DNA of 12,280 bases, taken from an uncultured Duganella sp. GTDB lineage: Bacteria > Pseudomonadota > Gammaproteobacteria > Burkholderiales > Burkholderiaceae. The position numbers were made by a program, and so were the translations under genes. Where the stretch lies: NCBI GenBank assembly GCA_946482635.1, contig CAMLSG010000164.1, forward strand, positions 1 through 12,280. The letters are read 5' to 3'. This document shows positions 1-6,748 of the stretch, piece after piece. A model generated the notes under the pieces. That model saw nothing but the letters and a program-made list of their open reading frames with translations. It did no database searches and was not told the origin of the DNA. Within the stretch, counting starts at the first letter, position 1, and every line of letters starts with the position of its first letter.

Positions 1-28
1 GGATGACCACCTGAAGAGGAAGTAAGTT

Positions 29-109
29 AAAAGTCGGGGGCAGACAATTAAATGGGGACGTACCCCTTCAAAGGGTACGTCCCCATTTAATTGCCTGACC
101 CCGACTTTT
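29..109. repeat. 81-bp imperfect palindrome, likely REP-like element and senA terminator
   Basis: Two 37-base arms (29-65 and 73-109) are inverted complements with only two mismatches (40/98 and 44/94). The inner 21 bp (45-65 with 73-93) are perfect, around the 7-base loop CTTCAAA. Each arm carries a GGGGACGTACCC-type core and an outer AAAAGTCGGGG-type block. It starts immediately beside the senA stop codon (110-112). Read on the minus strand, the hairpin is followed by TTTT, so it can serve as an intrinsic terminator for senA. The perfection and modular design look more like a dispersed REP/BIME-type palindrome, a kind often found near gene ends in proteobacteria, than an ordinary terminator. 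The palindrome is seen directly; the repeat-family assignment is inference, since only one copy lies in this window. Confidence 0.8.
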
Positions 110-1312
110 TTATTCGAACGCGCAGGTGCGGAAGCCGTTGAAGATGTCGTCGCGTTCCGGCAGGTAGAAGTTGCGGAACTTGGCCGAGCCAAGCCGGGAT
201 GGCGTGGCGAACGATGCGCCGCGCAGCACCTGGTGGGTGCTGAACCAGGGCGCCGAATATTCGCGGTAGCGGTCCGCCACAAAGCCGGGATACGGTTCGA
301 ACGGCGATGCCGTCCATTCCCACAATTGCCCCCAACGGAACGCAGGATGGCCGTGCAAGGCCGCGTACTCCCACTCCATCTCGGTCGGCAGGCGGCGATT
401 GGCCCAGGCGCAATAGGCCTGCGCCTCGTAAAGCGACACATGCCGCACCGGCTCGTGCGCGGCCAGCGTCGTGAGCCGGCCGAAACGCATGGTGCGCCAC
501 TGGCCGTTGTCGCGGCGCCAGTAGCGCGGCGCGGAACGCTCTTGCCGCAGCAGCCAGTCGGCGCCGGAATTGCTCCAGAACTCGCGCCGTTCATAGCCGC
601 CATCCTCAACAAAATCTGCATACTGGGCGTTGGTCACCAGCGTGGCATCCATGCGGAATGGCGCCACGTAGCAGGGATGGGCGAACTTTTCGTTGTCGAA
701 GATGAAGCCGCCCGTGTCCGGCGCGCTTCCCAGTTGCAGCGTGCCGCCGGGGAAGGCGATATCGCCGGGTGCGCCGGATGCGCGTTCGTCGTGGGTCAGG
801 TGCGCCGGCGCTTGCAGGCCCAGGGTCTGCAAGGTGTAGAGGAAGGCTTCGCCATGCATGTCTTCGTGGGCCAGCGCCAGCCGGTACGGGTATAGCGCGT
901 CGTCCGTGTTCGGTTCGCGCGACAGCTTGTCCAGGACGCGGTCCAGCACTTCATGGCAGTAGGTCTTGACGCCGCCGGTGCTTGGCAAGTCCAAGCTCCA
1001 GCGGCTGCGGTGCGGCACCATATTGGAATCGAACCAGTCGTCGCCCTTGCGCAGCAAGGACATGTACAGCGCATCGGCCGGATGGCTGGAAATCGCTTCG
1101 CGCAAAACGAACCACTCGGCGAACCAGGCGGTATGGCCCAGCTCCCACAGCGGCGGATTGACGATGCGAATTTGCGGCACGCGCATCGCTGCGTCCATGC
1201 CGGCGGCGGCAAAACATTCGAAAAGGCTCAGCGTATAATTGCGCGCAGCCTGCAAGGCATCGGCAAGTTGCTGTGTACGGGCGGTCCGAAACGAGGCGTG
1301 GATGGCGTTCAT
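110..1312 (-). CDS. senA: Selenoneine synthase SenA (EgtB-like iron enzyme)
   Basis: A 400-residue homologue of the ergothioneine enzyme EgtB. It has an N-terminal DinB-like helical domain (about 10-165) and a C-terminal formylglycine-generating-enzyme (FGE-sulfatase) fold (about 185-399). The expected iron-binding facial triad is visible: H60 in WELGHTAWF, and H149 and H153 in AHEDMH. The C-terminal domain has the usual NRRLPTEMEWEYAA, LRGASFA and IFNGFRTC motifs. SenA enzymes use O2 to join a selenosugar to hercynine, the selenium counterpart of the EgtB reaction. The divergent senB and the following selD are what favour SenA over EgtB. The ATG at 1312 gives the family N-terminus; the frame stays open far upstream, but that part overlaps senB. 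No clear Shine-Dalgarno precedes the ATG, and TACAAT lies only about 6 bases upstream, so a leaderless transcript is possible. Protein family is very sure; selenium specificity rests mainly on context. Confidence 0.92.
   Translation of the reverse strand: MNAIHASFRTARTQQLADALQAARNYTLSLFECFAAAGMDAAMRVPQIRIVNPPLWELGHTAWFAEWFVLREAISSHPADALYMSLLRKGDDWFDSNMVPHRSRWSLDLPSTGGVKTYCHEVLDRVLDKLSREPNTDDALYPYRLALAHEDMHGEAFLYTLQTLGLQAPAHLTHDERASGAPGDIAFPGGTLQLGSAPDTGGFIFDNEKFAHPCYVAPFRMDATLVTNAQYADFVEDGGYERREFWSNSGADWLLRQERSAPRYWRRDNGQWRTMRFGRLTTLAAHEPVRHVSLYEAQAYCAWANRRLPTEMEWEYAALHGHPAFRWGQLWEWTASPFEPYPGFVADRYREYSAPWFSTHQVLRGASFATPSRLGSAKFRNFYLPERDDIFNGFRTCAFE
1234..1239 (+). promoter_or_regulatory. Candidate -10 box for senB, inside senA
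   Basis: A perfect TATAAT lies on the plus strand within the antisense of the 5' part of senA, 110 bases before the senB start. The -35 region at the right distance (1211-1216, AAAACA) matches poorly. The senA-senB gap is only 36 bp, too short for two full divergent promoters, so at least one must reach into a coding region. If this box is used, the senB leader is antisense to the first roughly 65 bases of senA. This is inference only. Confidence 0.3.
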
Positions 1313-1348
1313 GGGTCGATTGTAGCGATATTTGAGAAAAATACACCA

Positions 1349-2320
1349 GTGAGCAAGCAGACAATCTGCATCGTCAGCCCGGCGCTGGCACAGGCCAACA
1401 ACGGCAACTGGCAAACCGCGCGCCGCTGGGCGCAATTCCTGCGCCCGCGCTACCCCACCGACATTGCGTCCGACTGGCCTGCCGAGGCAGCGCCCGACCT
1501 GCTCATCGCCCTTCATGCGCGCCGCTCGGCGGCTCCACTGGCGCGCTTTGCCGCCGCCTATCCCGATCGTCCAAGCGTGCTGGTACTGACCGGCACCGAC
1601 CTGTACCGCGACATCCGCAGCGACGCCGATGCGCAAGCCTCGCTCGAACGCGCTACCGCGCTGGTCCTGCTGCAACCGGCCGGTCTCGCCGAACTTGCGC
1701 CGCACTTGCGCGCCAAGGCGCATGTGATCTACCAGTCCGCGCCGAGCCTCGCGCCGGCCGCGCGGCCAGCCAGGCCGCAGCACCACGACATCCTGATGGT
1801 CGGCCACCTGCGCGAAGAAAAAGACCCGCGCACCTTCATGCTGGCCGCCTCGCACGTGACCACGCGCACTGCCCGCATGATCCATATCGGCGGCGTCCTT
1901 GATCCCGCGCTTGGCGAAGCGGCTACCGCAGCCAACGCGGCCTGGCCCGGCCGCTACCAATGGATCGGTCCCCTGCCCCACGCCGATACCCGCCAGCGCC
2001 TGAAGCACGCCCACGCCATGGCGATCTGCTCGCGCATGGAAGGCGGCGCCAACGTCATCATCGAAGCGGTGACCAGTGGCGTTCCCGTGCTGGCCAGCGA
2101 TATCAGCGGCAACCGCGGCATGCTGGGCGACGACTACCTCGGCTATTTCCCGCTGGGCGACCCGCATGCGCTGGCGACCCTGGTTGACAAAAGCATCAAC
2201 GTCCCAGGCTGGTACGCAACGCTGCAGGAGCAATGCGCCCGCCGCGCCAAACTTTTCACACCCGAAGCCGAGCAGGCAGCCCTGCTCGACTTGGTGGATA
2301 ATCTGCTCCATACGAACTGA
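1349..2320 (+). CDS. senB: Selenosugar synthase SenB (GT-B glycosyltransferase)
   Basis: A 323-residue glycosyltransferase of the GT4-like, GT-B fold. SenB enzymes use selenophosphate and a UDP-sugar to make a selenosugar, the selenium donor for SenA. Visible signatures are an N-terminal IVSPALAQANNGNWQTARRW segment, HARRSAAPL (56-64), LTGTDLYRDI (80-89) and the start of the C-terminal Rossmann domain (DILMVGHLREEKDPRTF, 147-163). The nucleotide-sugar site EGGANVIIEAVTSG has the E-x7-E pair E231 and E239. The start is taken as GTG at 1349, because it gives the expected compact N-terminus (MSKQTICIVSPA) and lies just outside senA. A purine-rich GAGAAA sits 10-15 bases upstream. The gene ends 11 bases before selD, so the two are co-transcribed. 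An unrelated GT4 sugar transferase is the alternative, but the EgtB-like and SelD neighbours make SenB much more likely. Confidence 0.92.
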   Translation: MSKQTICIVSPALAQANNGNWQTARRWAQFLRPRYPTDIASDWPAEAAPDLLIALHARRSAAPLARFAAAYPDRPSVLVLTGTDLYRDIRSDADAQASLERATALVLLQPAGLAELAPHLRAKAHVIYQSAPSLAPAARPARPQHHDILMVGHLREEKDPRTFMLAASHVTTRTARMIHIGGVLDPALGEAATAANAAWPGRYQWIGPLPHADTRQRLKHAHAMAICSRMEGGANVIIEAVTSGVPVLASDISGNRGMLGDDYLGYFPLGDPHALATLVDKSINVPGWYATLQEQCARRAKLFTPEAEQAALLDLVDNLLHTN

Positions 2321-2331
2321 AAGACCTCATC

Positions 2332-3381
2332 ATGAGCACTGAACCAATCAAACTCACCTCGTTCTCCCATGGCGGCGGCTGCGGCTGCAAGATCGCCCCC
2401 GGCGTGCTGTCCGAGATCCTGAAAAACACCAACGGCTTCCCGGTACCTAAGGAACTGATGGTCGGCATCGAAACCGCCGACGACGCCGCGGTCTACAAAT
2501 TGAACGACGAACAGGCCCTGATCGCCACCACCGACTTTTTCATGCCGATCGTTGACGATCCGTTCGACTTTGGCCGCATCGCCGCCACCAACGCCATCTC
2601 CGACGTGTACGCGATGGGCGGCACGCCGATCATGGCGCTGGCCCTGGTCGGCATGCCGGTCAACAAACTGCCGATCGACGTGATCGGCAAGATCATCAAA
2701 GGCGGCGAGTCGATCTGCAACGAAGCAGGCATCCCGATTGCCGGCGGACACACCATCGATTCCGTGGAACCGATCTACGGCTTGGTCGTCCTGGGCCTGG
2801 TGCACCCGTCCAAGGTGAAGCGCAACGCCGACGCCAGGGCCGGCGACGTGCTGGTGCTCGGCAAGCCGCTGGGCGTGGGCGTGCTGTCGGCCGCGCTGAA
2901 AAAAGGCGTGCTGGGCGACGAAGGCTACAAGGCCATGATCGACAACACCACCAAGTTGAACAAGCCAGGCAAAGCCTTGTCCGAACTGGCTGGCGTGCAC
3001 GCGCTGACCGACGTCACCGGCTTTGGCCTGCTGGGCCACCTGCTGGAACTGGCGCGCGGCGCCAAGCTGACCGCCAAGCTGAATATGTCGCAGATCCCGC
3101 TGCTGCCCGGCGTCGAGAAGCTGGCCCATGACGGCTTCTTCACCGGCGCTTCCGGCCGCAACTGGGACGCCTACGGCAAGGATGTGCTGCTGTCGCCGAA
3201 CATCACCCAGCCGCAGCACACCCTGCTGACCGACCCGCAGACTTCGGGCGGCCTGCTGGTGTCCTGCGATCCGGCGAGCGTCGACGAAGTGCTGGCCCTG
3301 TTCCGCAGCCACGGCTTCGAACACGCAGCCGTCATCGGCGAAATGGCCGCCGGCGAACCGCGCGTACAAGTCGCTGCCTGA
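2332..3381 (+). CDS. selD: Selenophosphate synthetase SelD (SenC)
   Basis: A 349-residue selenide, water dikinase. It makes selenophosphate from selenide and ATP, giving AMP and phosphate. The N-terminal mobile loop reads HGGGCGCK, with C17, C19 and K20 at the same positions as in E. coli SelD. The metal-binding aspartates D51 (ETADDAAVY), D68 (TTDFF), D91 (ISDVYAMGG) and D227 (LTDVTGFG) also match the E. coli numbering. The full AIRS-type ATPase fold is present, including AGGHTIDS (137-144) and LLTDPQTSGGLLVS (298-311). Residue 17 is an ordinary cysteine codon, so this is not a selenoprotein form. Its ATG lies 11 bases after the senB stop, with GAAAGA (2319-2324) as a weak ribosome site. The coupling to senB implies a role in selenoneine synthesis (SenC). 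Whether it also feeds selenocysteine or selenouridine synthesis cannot be told from this window. Confidence 0.96.
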   Translation: MSTEPIKLTSFSHGGGCGCKIAPGVLSEILKNTNGFPVPKELMVGIETADDAAVYKLNDEQALIATTDFFMPIVDDPFDFGRIAATNAISDVYAMGGTPIMALALVGMPVNKLPIDVIGKIIKGGESICNEAGIPIAGGHTIDSVEPIYGLVVLGLVHPSKVKRNADARAGDVLVLGKPLGVGVLSAALKKGVLGDEGYKAMIDNTTKLNKPGKALSELAGVHALTDVTGFGLLGHLLELARGAKLTAKLNMSQIPLLPGVEKLAHDGFFTGASGRNWDAYGKDVLLSPNITQPQHTLLTDPQTSGGLLVSCDPASVDEVLALFRSHGFEHAAVIGEMAAGEPRVQVAA

Positions 3382-3394
3382 GTACCATCCCTCC

Positions 3395-3424
3395 CAATGA
3401 CCCTGCCGGCATGCAGGGTCATTG
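3395..3424 (+). terminator. Hairpin after selD
   Basis: A perfect 12-bp stem (3395-3406 with 3413-3424, CAATGACCCTGC and its complement) closes a 6-base loop, 13 bases after the selD stop. It is followed by CCCCCGAAAAGG rather than a T-run, so it may end the senB-selD transcript inefficiently or stabilise the 3' end. The structure is certain; the function is inferred. Confidence 0.6.
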
Positions 3425-3437
3425 CCCCCGAAAAGGT

Positions 3438-3467
3438 TTGACAAATTTATAAGTAACATTTTAGTAT
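3438..3467 (+). promoter_or_regulatory. Sigma70-like promoter for the S41 protease gene
   Basis: A perfect TTGACA (3438-3443) is followed after 18 bases by TAGTAT (3462-3467, 4 of 6 matches) in a distinctly AT-rich stretch (about 3432-3500) of an otherwise GC-rich region. A start site near 3473 would leave a leader of roughly 50 bases ahead of the ATG at 3523. TTTAGT at 3460-3465 (16-base spacer) is an alternative -10. Confidence 0.5.
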
Positions 3468-3522
3468 TCATTTACATAAGCAATTATGCAAATCATCTTC
3501 GTCACCTGGAGGCAGACAAGCA

Positions 3523-4641
3523 ATGCGTAAATTCTTCCCCTGTGCAGCCCTGGTACTGGGCGCCATCACCTTCGCCAACGCCGGCGCGCAAGAACAGGCA
3601 CCGGCCGGCGCCGCGGCGGCCATGTCCGCGCCAAAGGCCGCAGCCTTGAGCGCGGCGGACAAAGCTGCAGCAGTCGACCTGCTGGCCCAGCGCCTGCCCG
3701 CCAACTACATCTTCGCCGACGCGGGCGCAAAGCTCGCGGCAGCCATCCGTGAGCACCTGGCCAAGGGCGACTACGACAAGGCCGCAACGCGTGCCGAATT
3801 CGCCGAACTATTGACCGCCCATATGCGTGCCGTCGTGCCCGACCAGCATTTGAGCGCGCGTTATGTGGAACGGGGCGCCATGCCTGACATGACACGAGAA
3901 CAGCGCAAGAAAGGCCCTCCGCCGGAAATGAAGAAGCGCATGGCCGAAATGGGCAAATACTGGAACTTCGCATTTGAAAAGGTGGAGCGGCTGCCTGGCA
4001 ACGTCATGTATGTGAAGTTCGACGCCTTCCAGCAAGTAGACCTCGTCAAGCCTGCCGCGACCGCGGCAATGAACTTTGCAGCCAACGGCAGCGCCATGAT
4101 TATCGACCTGCGTGAAAACGGCGGCGGCGACCCCAAAACCGTCGCCTATATCGCGAGCTACCTGCTGGGCGACAAAAAGGTACACCTGTCGGACATGGAG
4201 TTCCGCGCCGATAAGGAAACCACGACTTTCTGGAGCAACCCGGCCGTTCCGGGCGCCCACTTCGGGCCTGACAAGCCAGTCTACGTGCTGACCAGCGGCG
4301 ACACCTTCTCCGCCGCGGAAGACTTCACCTACACCCTGCAGTCGCTCAAGCGCGTCACTGTCGTCGGCGAGAAAAGCAAAGGCGGCGCCCATCCGGTCGC
4401 ACCATTCCGCATCGATCCTTACATGATCGCCATTATCCCGGTCGGCCGCTCGATTAACCCCATCACCAAGGGCAACTGGGAAGGCACCGGCGTCCAGCCG
4501 GACGTCGCCATCGCCGCCGACAAGGCCCTCACCAAAGCCCACGCACTGGCCTTGCAGCAGGTCCTGCCGGAGGCAAAAGATCCTCAAGACCGCCAGCTCC
4601 TGGAGAAAAAACTGGGCGAACTTCAGGCAGCGCTGCAATAA
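3523..4641 (+). CDS. Exported S41-family peptidase-like protein
   Basis: A 372-residue secreted protein. Residues 1-22 form a signal peptide (basic MRKFF, hydrophobic core, ANA-GAQ cleavage region). An Ala-rich stretch (24-50) and a helical S41 N-terminal-type region (about 45-115) precede the S41 core, about 155-330. The core shows IIDLRENGGGDP (193-204), the probable nucleophile S263 in TSGDTFSAAEDF (257-268), VVGEKSKGGAHP (280-291) and the closing GTGVQPDV (321-328). No PDZ domain separates the parts, so it resembles the IRBP/tricorn-core type rather than the CtpA processing protease. Proteins of this type are serine hydrolases acting in the periplasm; the substrate is unknown. GGAGG at 3508-3512 supports the ATG. 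It has its own promoter and hairpin and is therefore probably monocistronic. Whether it is proteolytically active is not shown by sequence alone. Confidence 0.88.
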   Translation: MRKFFPCAALVLGAITFANAGAQEQAPAGAAAAMSAPKAAALSAADKAAAVDLLAQRLPANYIFADAGAKLAAAIREHLAKGDYDKAATRAEFAELLTAHMRAVVPDQHLSARYVERGAMPDMTREQRKKGPPPEMKKRMAEMGKYWNFAFEKVERLPGNVMYVKFDAFQQVDLVKPAATAAMNFAANGSAMIIDLRENGGGDPKTVAYIASYLLGDKKVHLSDMEFRADKETTTFWSNPAVPGAHFGPDKPVYVLTSGDTFSAAEDFTYTLQSLKRVTVVGEKSKGGAHPVAPFRIDPYMIAIIPVGRSINPITKGNWEGTGVQPDVAIAADKALTKAHALALQQVLPEAKDPQDRQLLEKKLGELQAALQ

Positions 4642-4654
4642 CCCGTCCTGAAGC

Positions 4655-4680
4655 AGCAGGCCCGCCAAGGCGGGCTTGCT
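4655..4680 (+). terminator. Hairpin terminator after the S41 gene
   Basis: An 11-bp GC-rich stem with one G-T pair (4655-4665 with 4670-4680) closes a CAAG tetraloop, 13 bases after the stop codon. The downstream sequence CCAGATTATTTTC contains T residues but no clean T-run. It is probably an intrinsic terminator. Confidence 0.6.
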
Positions 4681-4709
4681 CCAGATTATTTTCAAAGCTT
4701 TAAATTAGG

Positions 4710-4738
4710 TTGCTATTTGGCAATTCGCGTCCTATGAT
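4710..4738 (+). promoter_or_regulatory. Sigma70-like promoter for the PilZ gene
   Basis: TTGCTA (4710-4715, 4 of 6) and TATGAT (4733-4738, 5 of 6) are separated by exactly 17 bases. A start site near 4745 gives a short leader of about 23 bases before the ATG at 4768. Confidence 0.5.
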
Positions 4739-4767
4739 GAAGTCATCACCCGACCCATCCACGCGAT

Positions 4768-5535
4768 ATGCAGCTCAATGAGCACCATGCGGTCCCGATT
4801 CGCAAAGGTCCGCCACGGCCACAGGACGCGCTAGCCCCATTCATCGCTTCCGCGAGTTCGTTTGACATGACGAGCGAGGACGACATCGGCGACGCGCTGA
4901 CCCTGCTGGCCGCAAGCGGCGATGCGATCTCGATGTACGTGCCCGGCAGCCGTGAGCCGGTCCTTGGCCGCATCCTGTCGGTCGATCCCCAGTTGCCGCA
5001 TTTCGTGATGGAGTTGAACGCGGGCGCGGCCCTTCAACCCGGCAAAGTCACTTTTGTAAGCTGGCTGCGCACGGCGAAGCTGCAATTCAAGCTGGCCAGC
5101 CAGGAATGGAAGCCGTTGCCCGGCAAGCCTCATCTCATTCCGATGACCTTCCCGGAAACCTGCACGGTCCTGAACCGGCGCGCATCAGAGCGCGTGGAAA
5201 CGCCGCTGGGGGCGAATTTCATGGCTTCCTTCGAATTGAACGGCCACCACTATGAGCTTCCGATCTACGATTTTTCGCTTGGCGGCATCGGCCTGCGCTG
5301 CTCGAAGATCGAAGCGAAGGGTCTGCTCAAGGGACGCAAGATTCCTGAAGTGGTACTGGAGCTGGGGCCGGACATCGAGATCCCCACCGAGCTGGAAGTG
5401 CGCTTCACGCGAGGTTTTCGCTCCTTCCTGCTGGGCGAACAGCTGCATATCGGCTGTAAATTCATCAAAATGACTCAGGAAGCGACGGCGCAACTCGTCG
5501 AGCAATTGCCGCTTATTTCAGGAAGCGGAAAGTAG
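4768..5535 (+). CDS. YcgR-like PilZ-domain c-di-GMP effector
   Basis: A 255-residue cytoplasmic protein with two domains. Residues about 35-128 resemble the YcgR N-terminal beta-barrel domain. Residues about 132-245 form a PilZ domain. Both halves of the c-di-GMP site are intact: RxxxR as R138-ASE-R142, and DxSxxG as D168-FSLG-G173. YcgR-type proteins bind c-di-GMP and slow the flagellar motor, so a role as flagellar brake or related motility effector is the best guess. No flagellar gene adjoins it, and the chemotaxis gene lies about 3 kb away. No good ribosome site precedes the ATG. The next in-frame Met (residue 34) is an alternative start and would still keep both domains. The gene overlaps the convergent downstream gene by 23 bases. 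Confidence 0.85.
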   Translation: MQLNEHHAVPIRKGPPRPQDALAPFIASASSFDMTSEDDIGDALTLLAASGDAISMYVPGSREPVLGRILSVDPQLPHFVMELNAGAALQPGKVTFVSWLRTAKLQFKLASQEWKPLPGKPHLIPMTFPETCTVLNRRASERVETPLGANFMASFELNGHHYELPIYDFSLGGIGLRCSKIEAKGLLKGRKIPEVVLELGPDIEIPTELEVRFTRGFRSFLLGEQLHIGCKFIKMTQEATAQLVEQLPLISGSGK

Positions 5536-6151
5536 GCTCGATGTTCTTTGAATGGAGGAAGTTGACGATGTCTTCCAGCGTCGCGTCCTTCAGCAGCAAA
5601 CCATCCGGCGTGGCGCCGGCCGCGGGCGCCGGCGGGGACGGCTGAAGCGCGGTGCCGACAGGCTGCCGCAGTTGCTCCAGCGCCTGCGCAAACAGGGCTG
5701 GGCCGATGCACTCAAGCGCTTCGAGTAAAGCGACCTGCCCTGCTTCCGGCGGCTGCATATCGAGTCCCTCATCGCCCGCGAAGGACGCCCCCATGCCCGG
5801 GTGGATAAATGCCGCCCATTTGCCGCTCGCCTGGTCCAGGAATGGCGGCAGCGCGCCCACTGCGGCTTCGGCCTCGGGACAAAGCAGCGCTGCAAACTCC
5901 TGCGCCAGCGCCTCCGTCACCGGTTTTTCCAGCGAGAGCCAGAGCCCGAAAGCGCCGGCCCCGGAAATGCTCACTGCAGGCGCCGGCAGGCCCAGCTCCA
6001 CCTGCAGTGCATTCGCCACCTGGCACAGGCGTTCCCAATGCCCTGCCTCGCCATCGCCGGGCAGCCGCTTGAACCCCAGGGAAATGCTGCGGGTGCCGCC
6101 AGACGGCGGCGCAAGGTACAGTCGACTCAATTCTGCATTCAGCTTTTGCAT
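5513..6151 (-). CDS. Conserved-looking hypothetical protein, 212 residues
   Basis: I do not recognise a named family. The protein starts MQKLNAELSRLYLAPPSGG and has an alpha/beta-looking N-terminal half (about 1-95) with AVSISGAGAFGLWLSLEKPV (59-78). It then has a mixed middle region (95-165), a Pro/Ala linker (164-183), and a C-terminal tail with TLEDIVNFLHSKNIEPTFRF (191-210). There is no signal peptide or membrane segment, so it is probably cytoplasmic. I loosely recall similar Burkholderiales hypothetical proteins with an LWFSL-like motif, some resembling primase-type folds; this is not firm. It begins 30 bases after the Lrp-type gene on the same strand and is probably co-transcribed with it. 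Its last 23 bases overlap the PilZ gene tail to tail. Natural amino-acid composition and operon position support a real gene. Confidence 0.75.
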   Translation of the reverse strand: MQKLNAELSRLYLAPPSGGTRSISLGFKRLPGDGEAGHWERLCQVANALQVELGLPAPAVSISGAGAFGLWLSLEKPVTEALAQEFAALLCPEAEAAVGALPPFLDQASGKWAAFIHPGMGASFAGDEGLDMQPPEAGQVALLEALECIGPALFAQALEQLRQPVGTALQPSPPAPAAGATPDGLLLKDATLEDIVNFLHSKNIEPTFRFLK

Positions 6152-6181
6152 CGGAATTCCGCAATCAACACATCAGGGCCG

Positions 6182-6631
6182 TTATTCTGTCACAGACAGC
6201 GGGGCGCTGACCGGAGTCTGGTGCAGGATCACCCGGCTGTAGGTATCCTGCACGCCAGCCCGGTCGCGCAAGGTATCGATCAGTCGCAGCAAGTGGGTCT
6301 GGTCCTTGCAGGCCACGCGCAGCAGGCCGTCGTAATTACCAGTCAGCAGCGCCACTTCCAGCACGCCCGGAATGGTCTTCACGATTTCCTCGAATTCGTG
6401 GGTATTGGTGCCCGACTTCAGCTTCACGTCGATATAGGCTTGCAGGTGCAGGCCCAGCGCCGCATGGTCCAGGCGGGCCTCGAAGCCGAGGATGGCCCCA
6501 TCGGACACCAAACGCCGCACCCGGTCGGCCACGGTGTTCGCGCTGAGGCTTACGCGCTCGCCTAAATCCTTAAAACTTATCCTCGCATCATCGCGCAAAT
6601 ATCCGATTATTTCTCGATCAATCTTATCCAT
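6182..6631 (-). CDS. Lrp/AsnC-family transcriptional regulator
   Basis: A 149-residue regulator. It has an N-terminal winged helix-turn-helix (about 2-60: IDREIIGYLRDDARISFKDL, then LSANTVADRVRRLVSDGAI) and a C-terminal RAM/AsnC effector and oligomerisation domain (about 66-140, with the GNYDGLLRV ligand-loop motif at 98-106). Family members bind DNA as dimers to octamers and respond to amino acids, often leucine or a local pathway product. The ATG is supported by GAGGA (6642-6646 on the opposite strand) at a 10-base spacing. It is transcribed divergently from leuA across a 278-bp gap containing short dyads, which suggests autoregulation and possibly control of leuA. The second half is typical but does not identify the effector. 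It is not clearly the global Lrp, so no symbol is given. Confidence 0.93.
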   Translation of the reverse strand: MDKIDREIIGYLRDDARISFKDLGERVSLSANTVADRVRRLVSDGAILGFEARLDHAALGLHLQAYIDVKLKSGTNTHEFEEIVKTIPGVLEVALLTGNYDGLLRVACKDQTHLLRLIDTLRDRAGVQDTYSRVILHQTPVSAPLSVTE

Positions 6632-6665
6632 ATCCGATTTATCCTCGCCAAGACCACCATTTTAT

Positions 6666-6698
6666 CAGCAGAAAGCGCGAAAACATCGCGAATTGCTG
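6666..6698. promoter_or_regulatory. Imperfect dyad between the lrp-type gene and leuA, candidate operator
   Basis: CAGCA (6666-6670) and TGCTG (6694-6698) are inverted, with CGCG blocks at 6676-6679 and 6687-6690 inside, offset by one base. The site lies about 35-67 bases upstream of the Lrp-type start and just upstream of the leuA -35 element. Regulators of this family commonly bind such intergenic sites. The match to any consensus is weak, so this is a low-confidence candidate. Confidence 0.25.
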
Positions 6699-6711
6699 TT
6701 GAGATTTTTTC

Positions 6712-6740
6712 TTGACAAGGTCAAATCCAGTGCCTTACAT
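6712..6740 (+). promoter_or_regulatory. leuA promoter with dyad over the -35 element
   Basis: A perfect TTGACA (6712-6717) is followed after 17 bases by TTACAT (6735-6740, 3 of 6 matches). The -35 is embedded in a perfect dyad TTGAC-AAG-GTCAA (6712-6724), a plausible operator. A second short dyad, GGTC-N5-GACC, lies at 6742-6754 over the predicted start site near 6747. That start is only about 2 bases before the ATG of the leader ORF, so the leader mRNA could be almost leaderless. Confidence 0.5.
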
Positions 6741-6748
6741 TGGTCGAC

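Noticed and set aside
1..25. Possible 3' end of a plus-strand gene (frame ending DDHLKRK, stop at 23-25)
   Set aside because: Only seven codons are visible before the stop; such an open stretch is expected by chance and nothing identifies it.
110..1312. Ergothioneine synthase EgtB
   Set aside because: Same fold and iron triad, but no egtD-type methyltransferase is adjacent while senB and selD are; SenA is the better call.
1313..2311. Long upstream extension of the senA frame on the minus strand, opposite senB
   Set aside because: The extension is the shadow of senB in a GC-rich genome; the SenA family N-terminus starts at 1312 and the upstream part resembles no protein.
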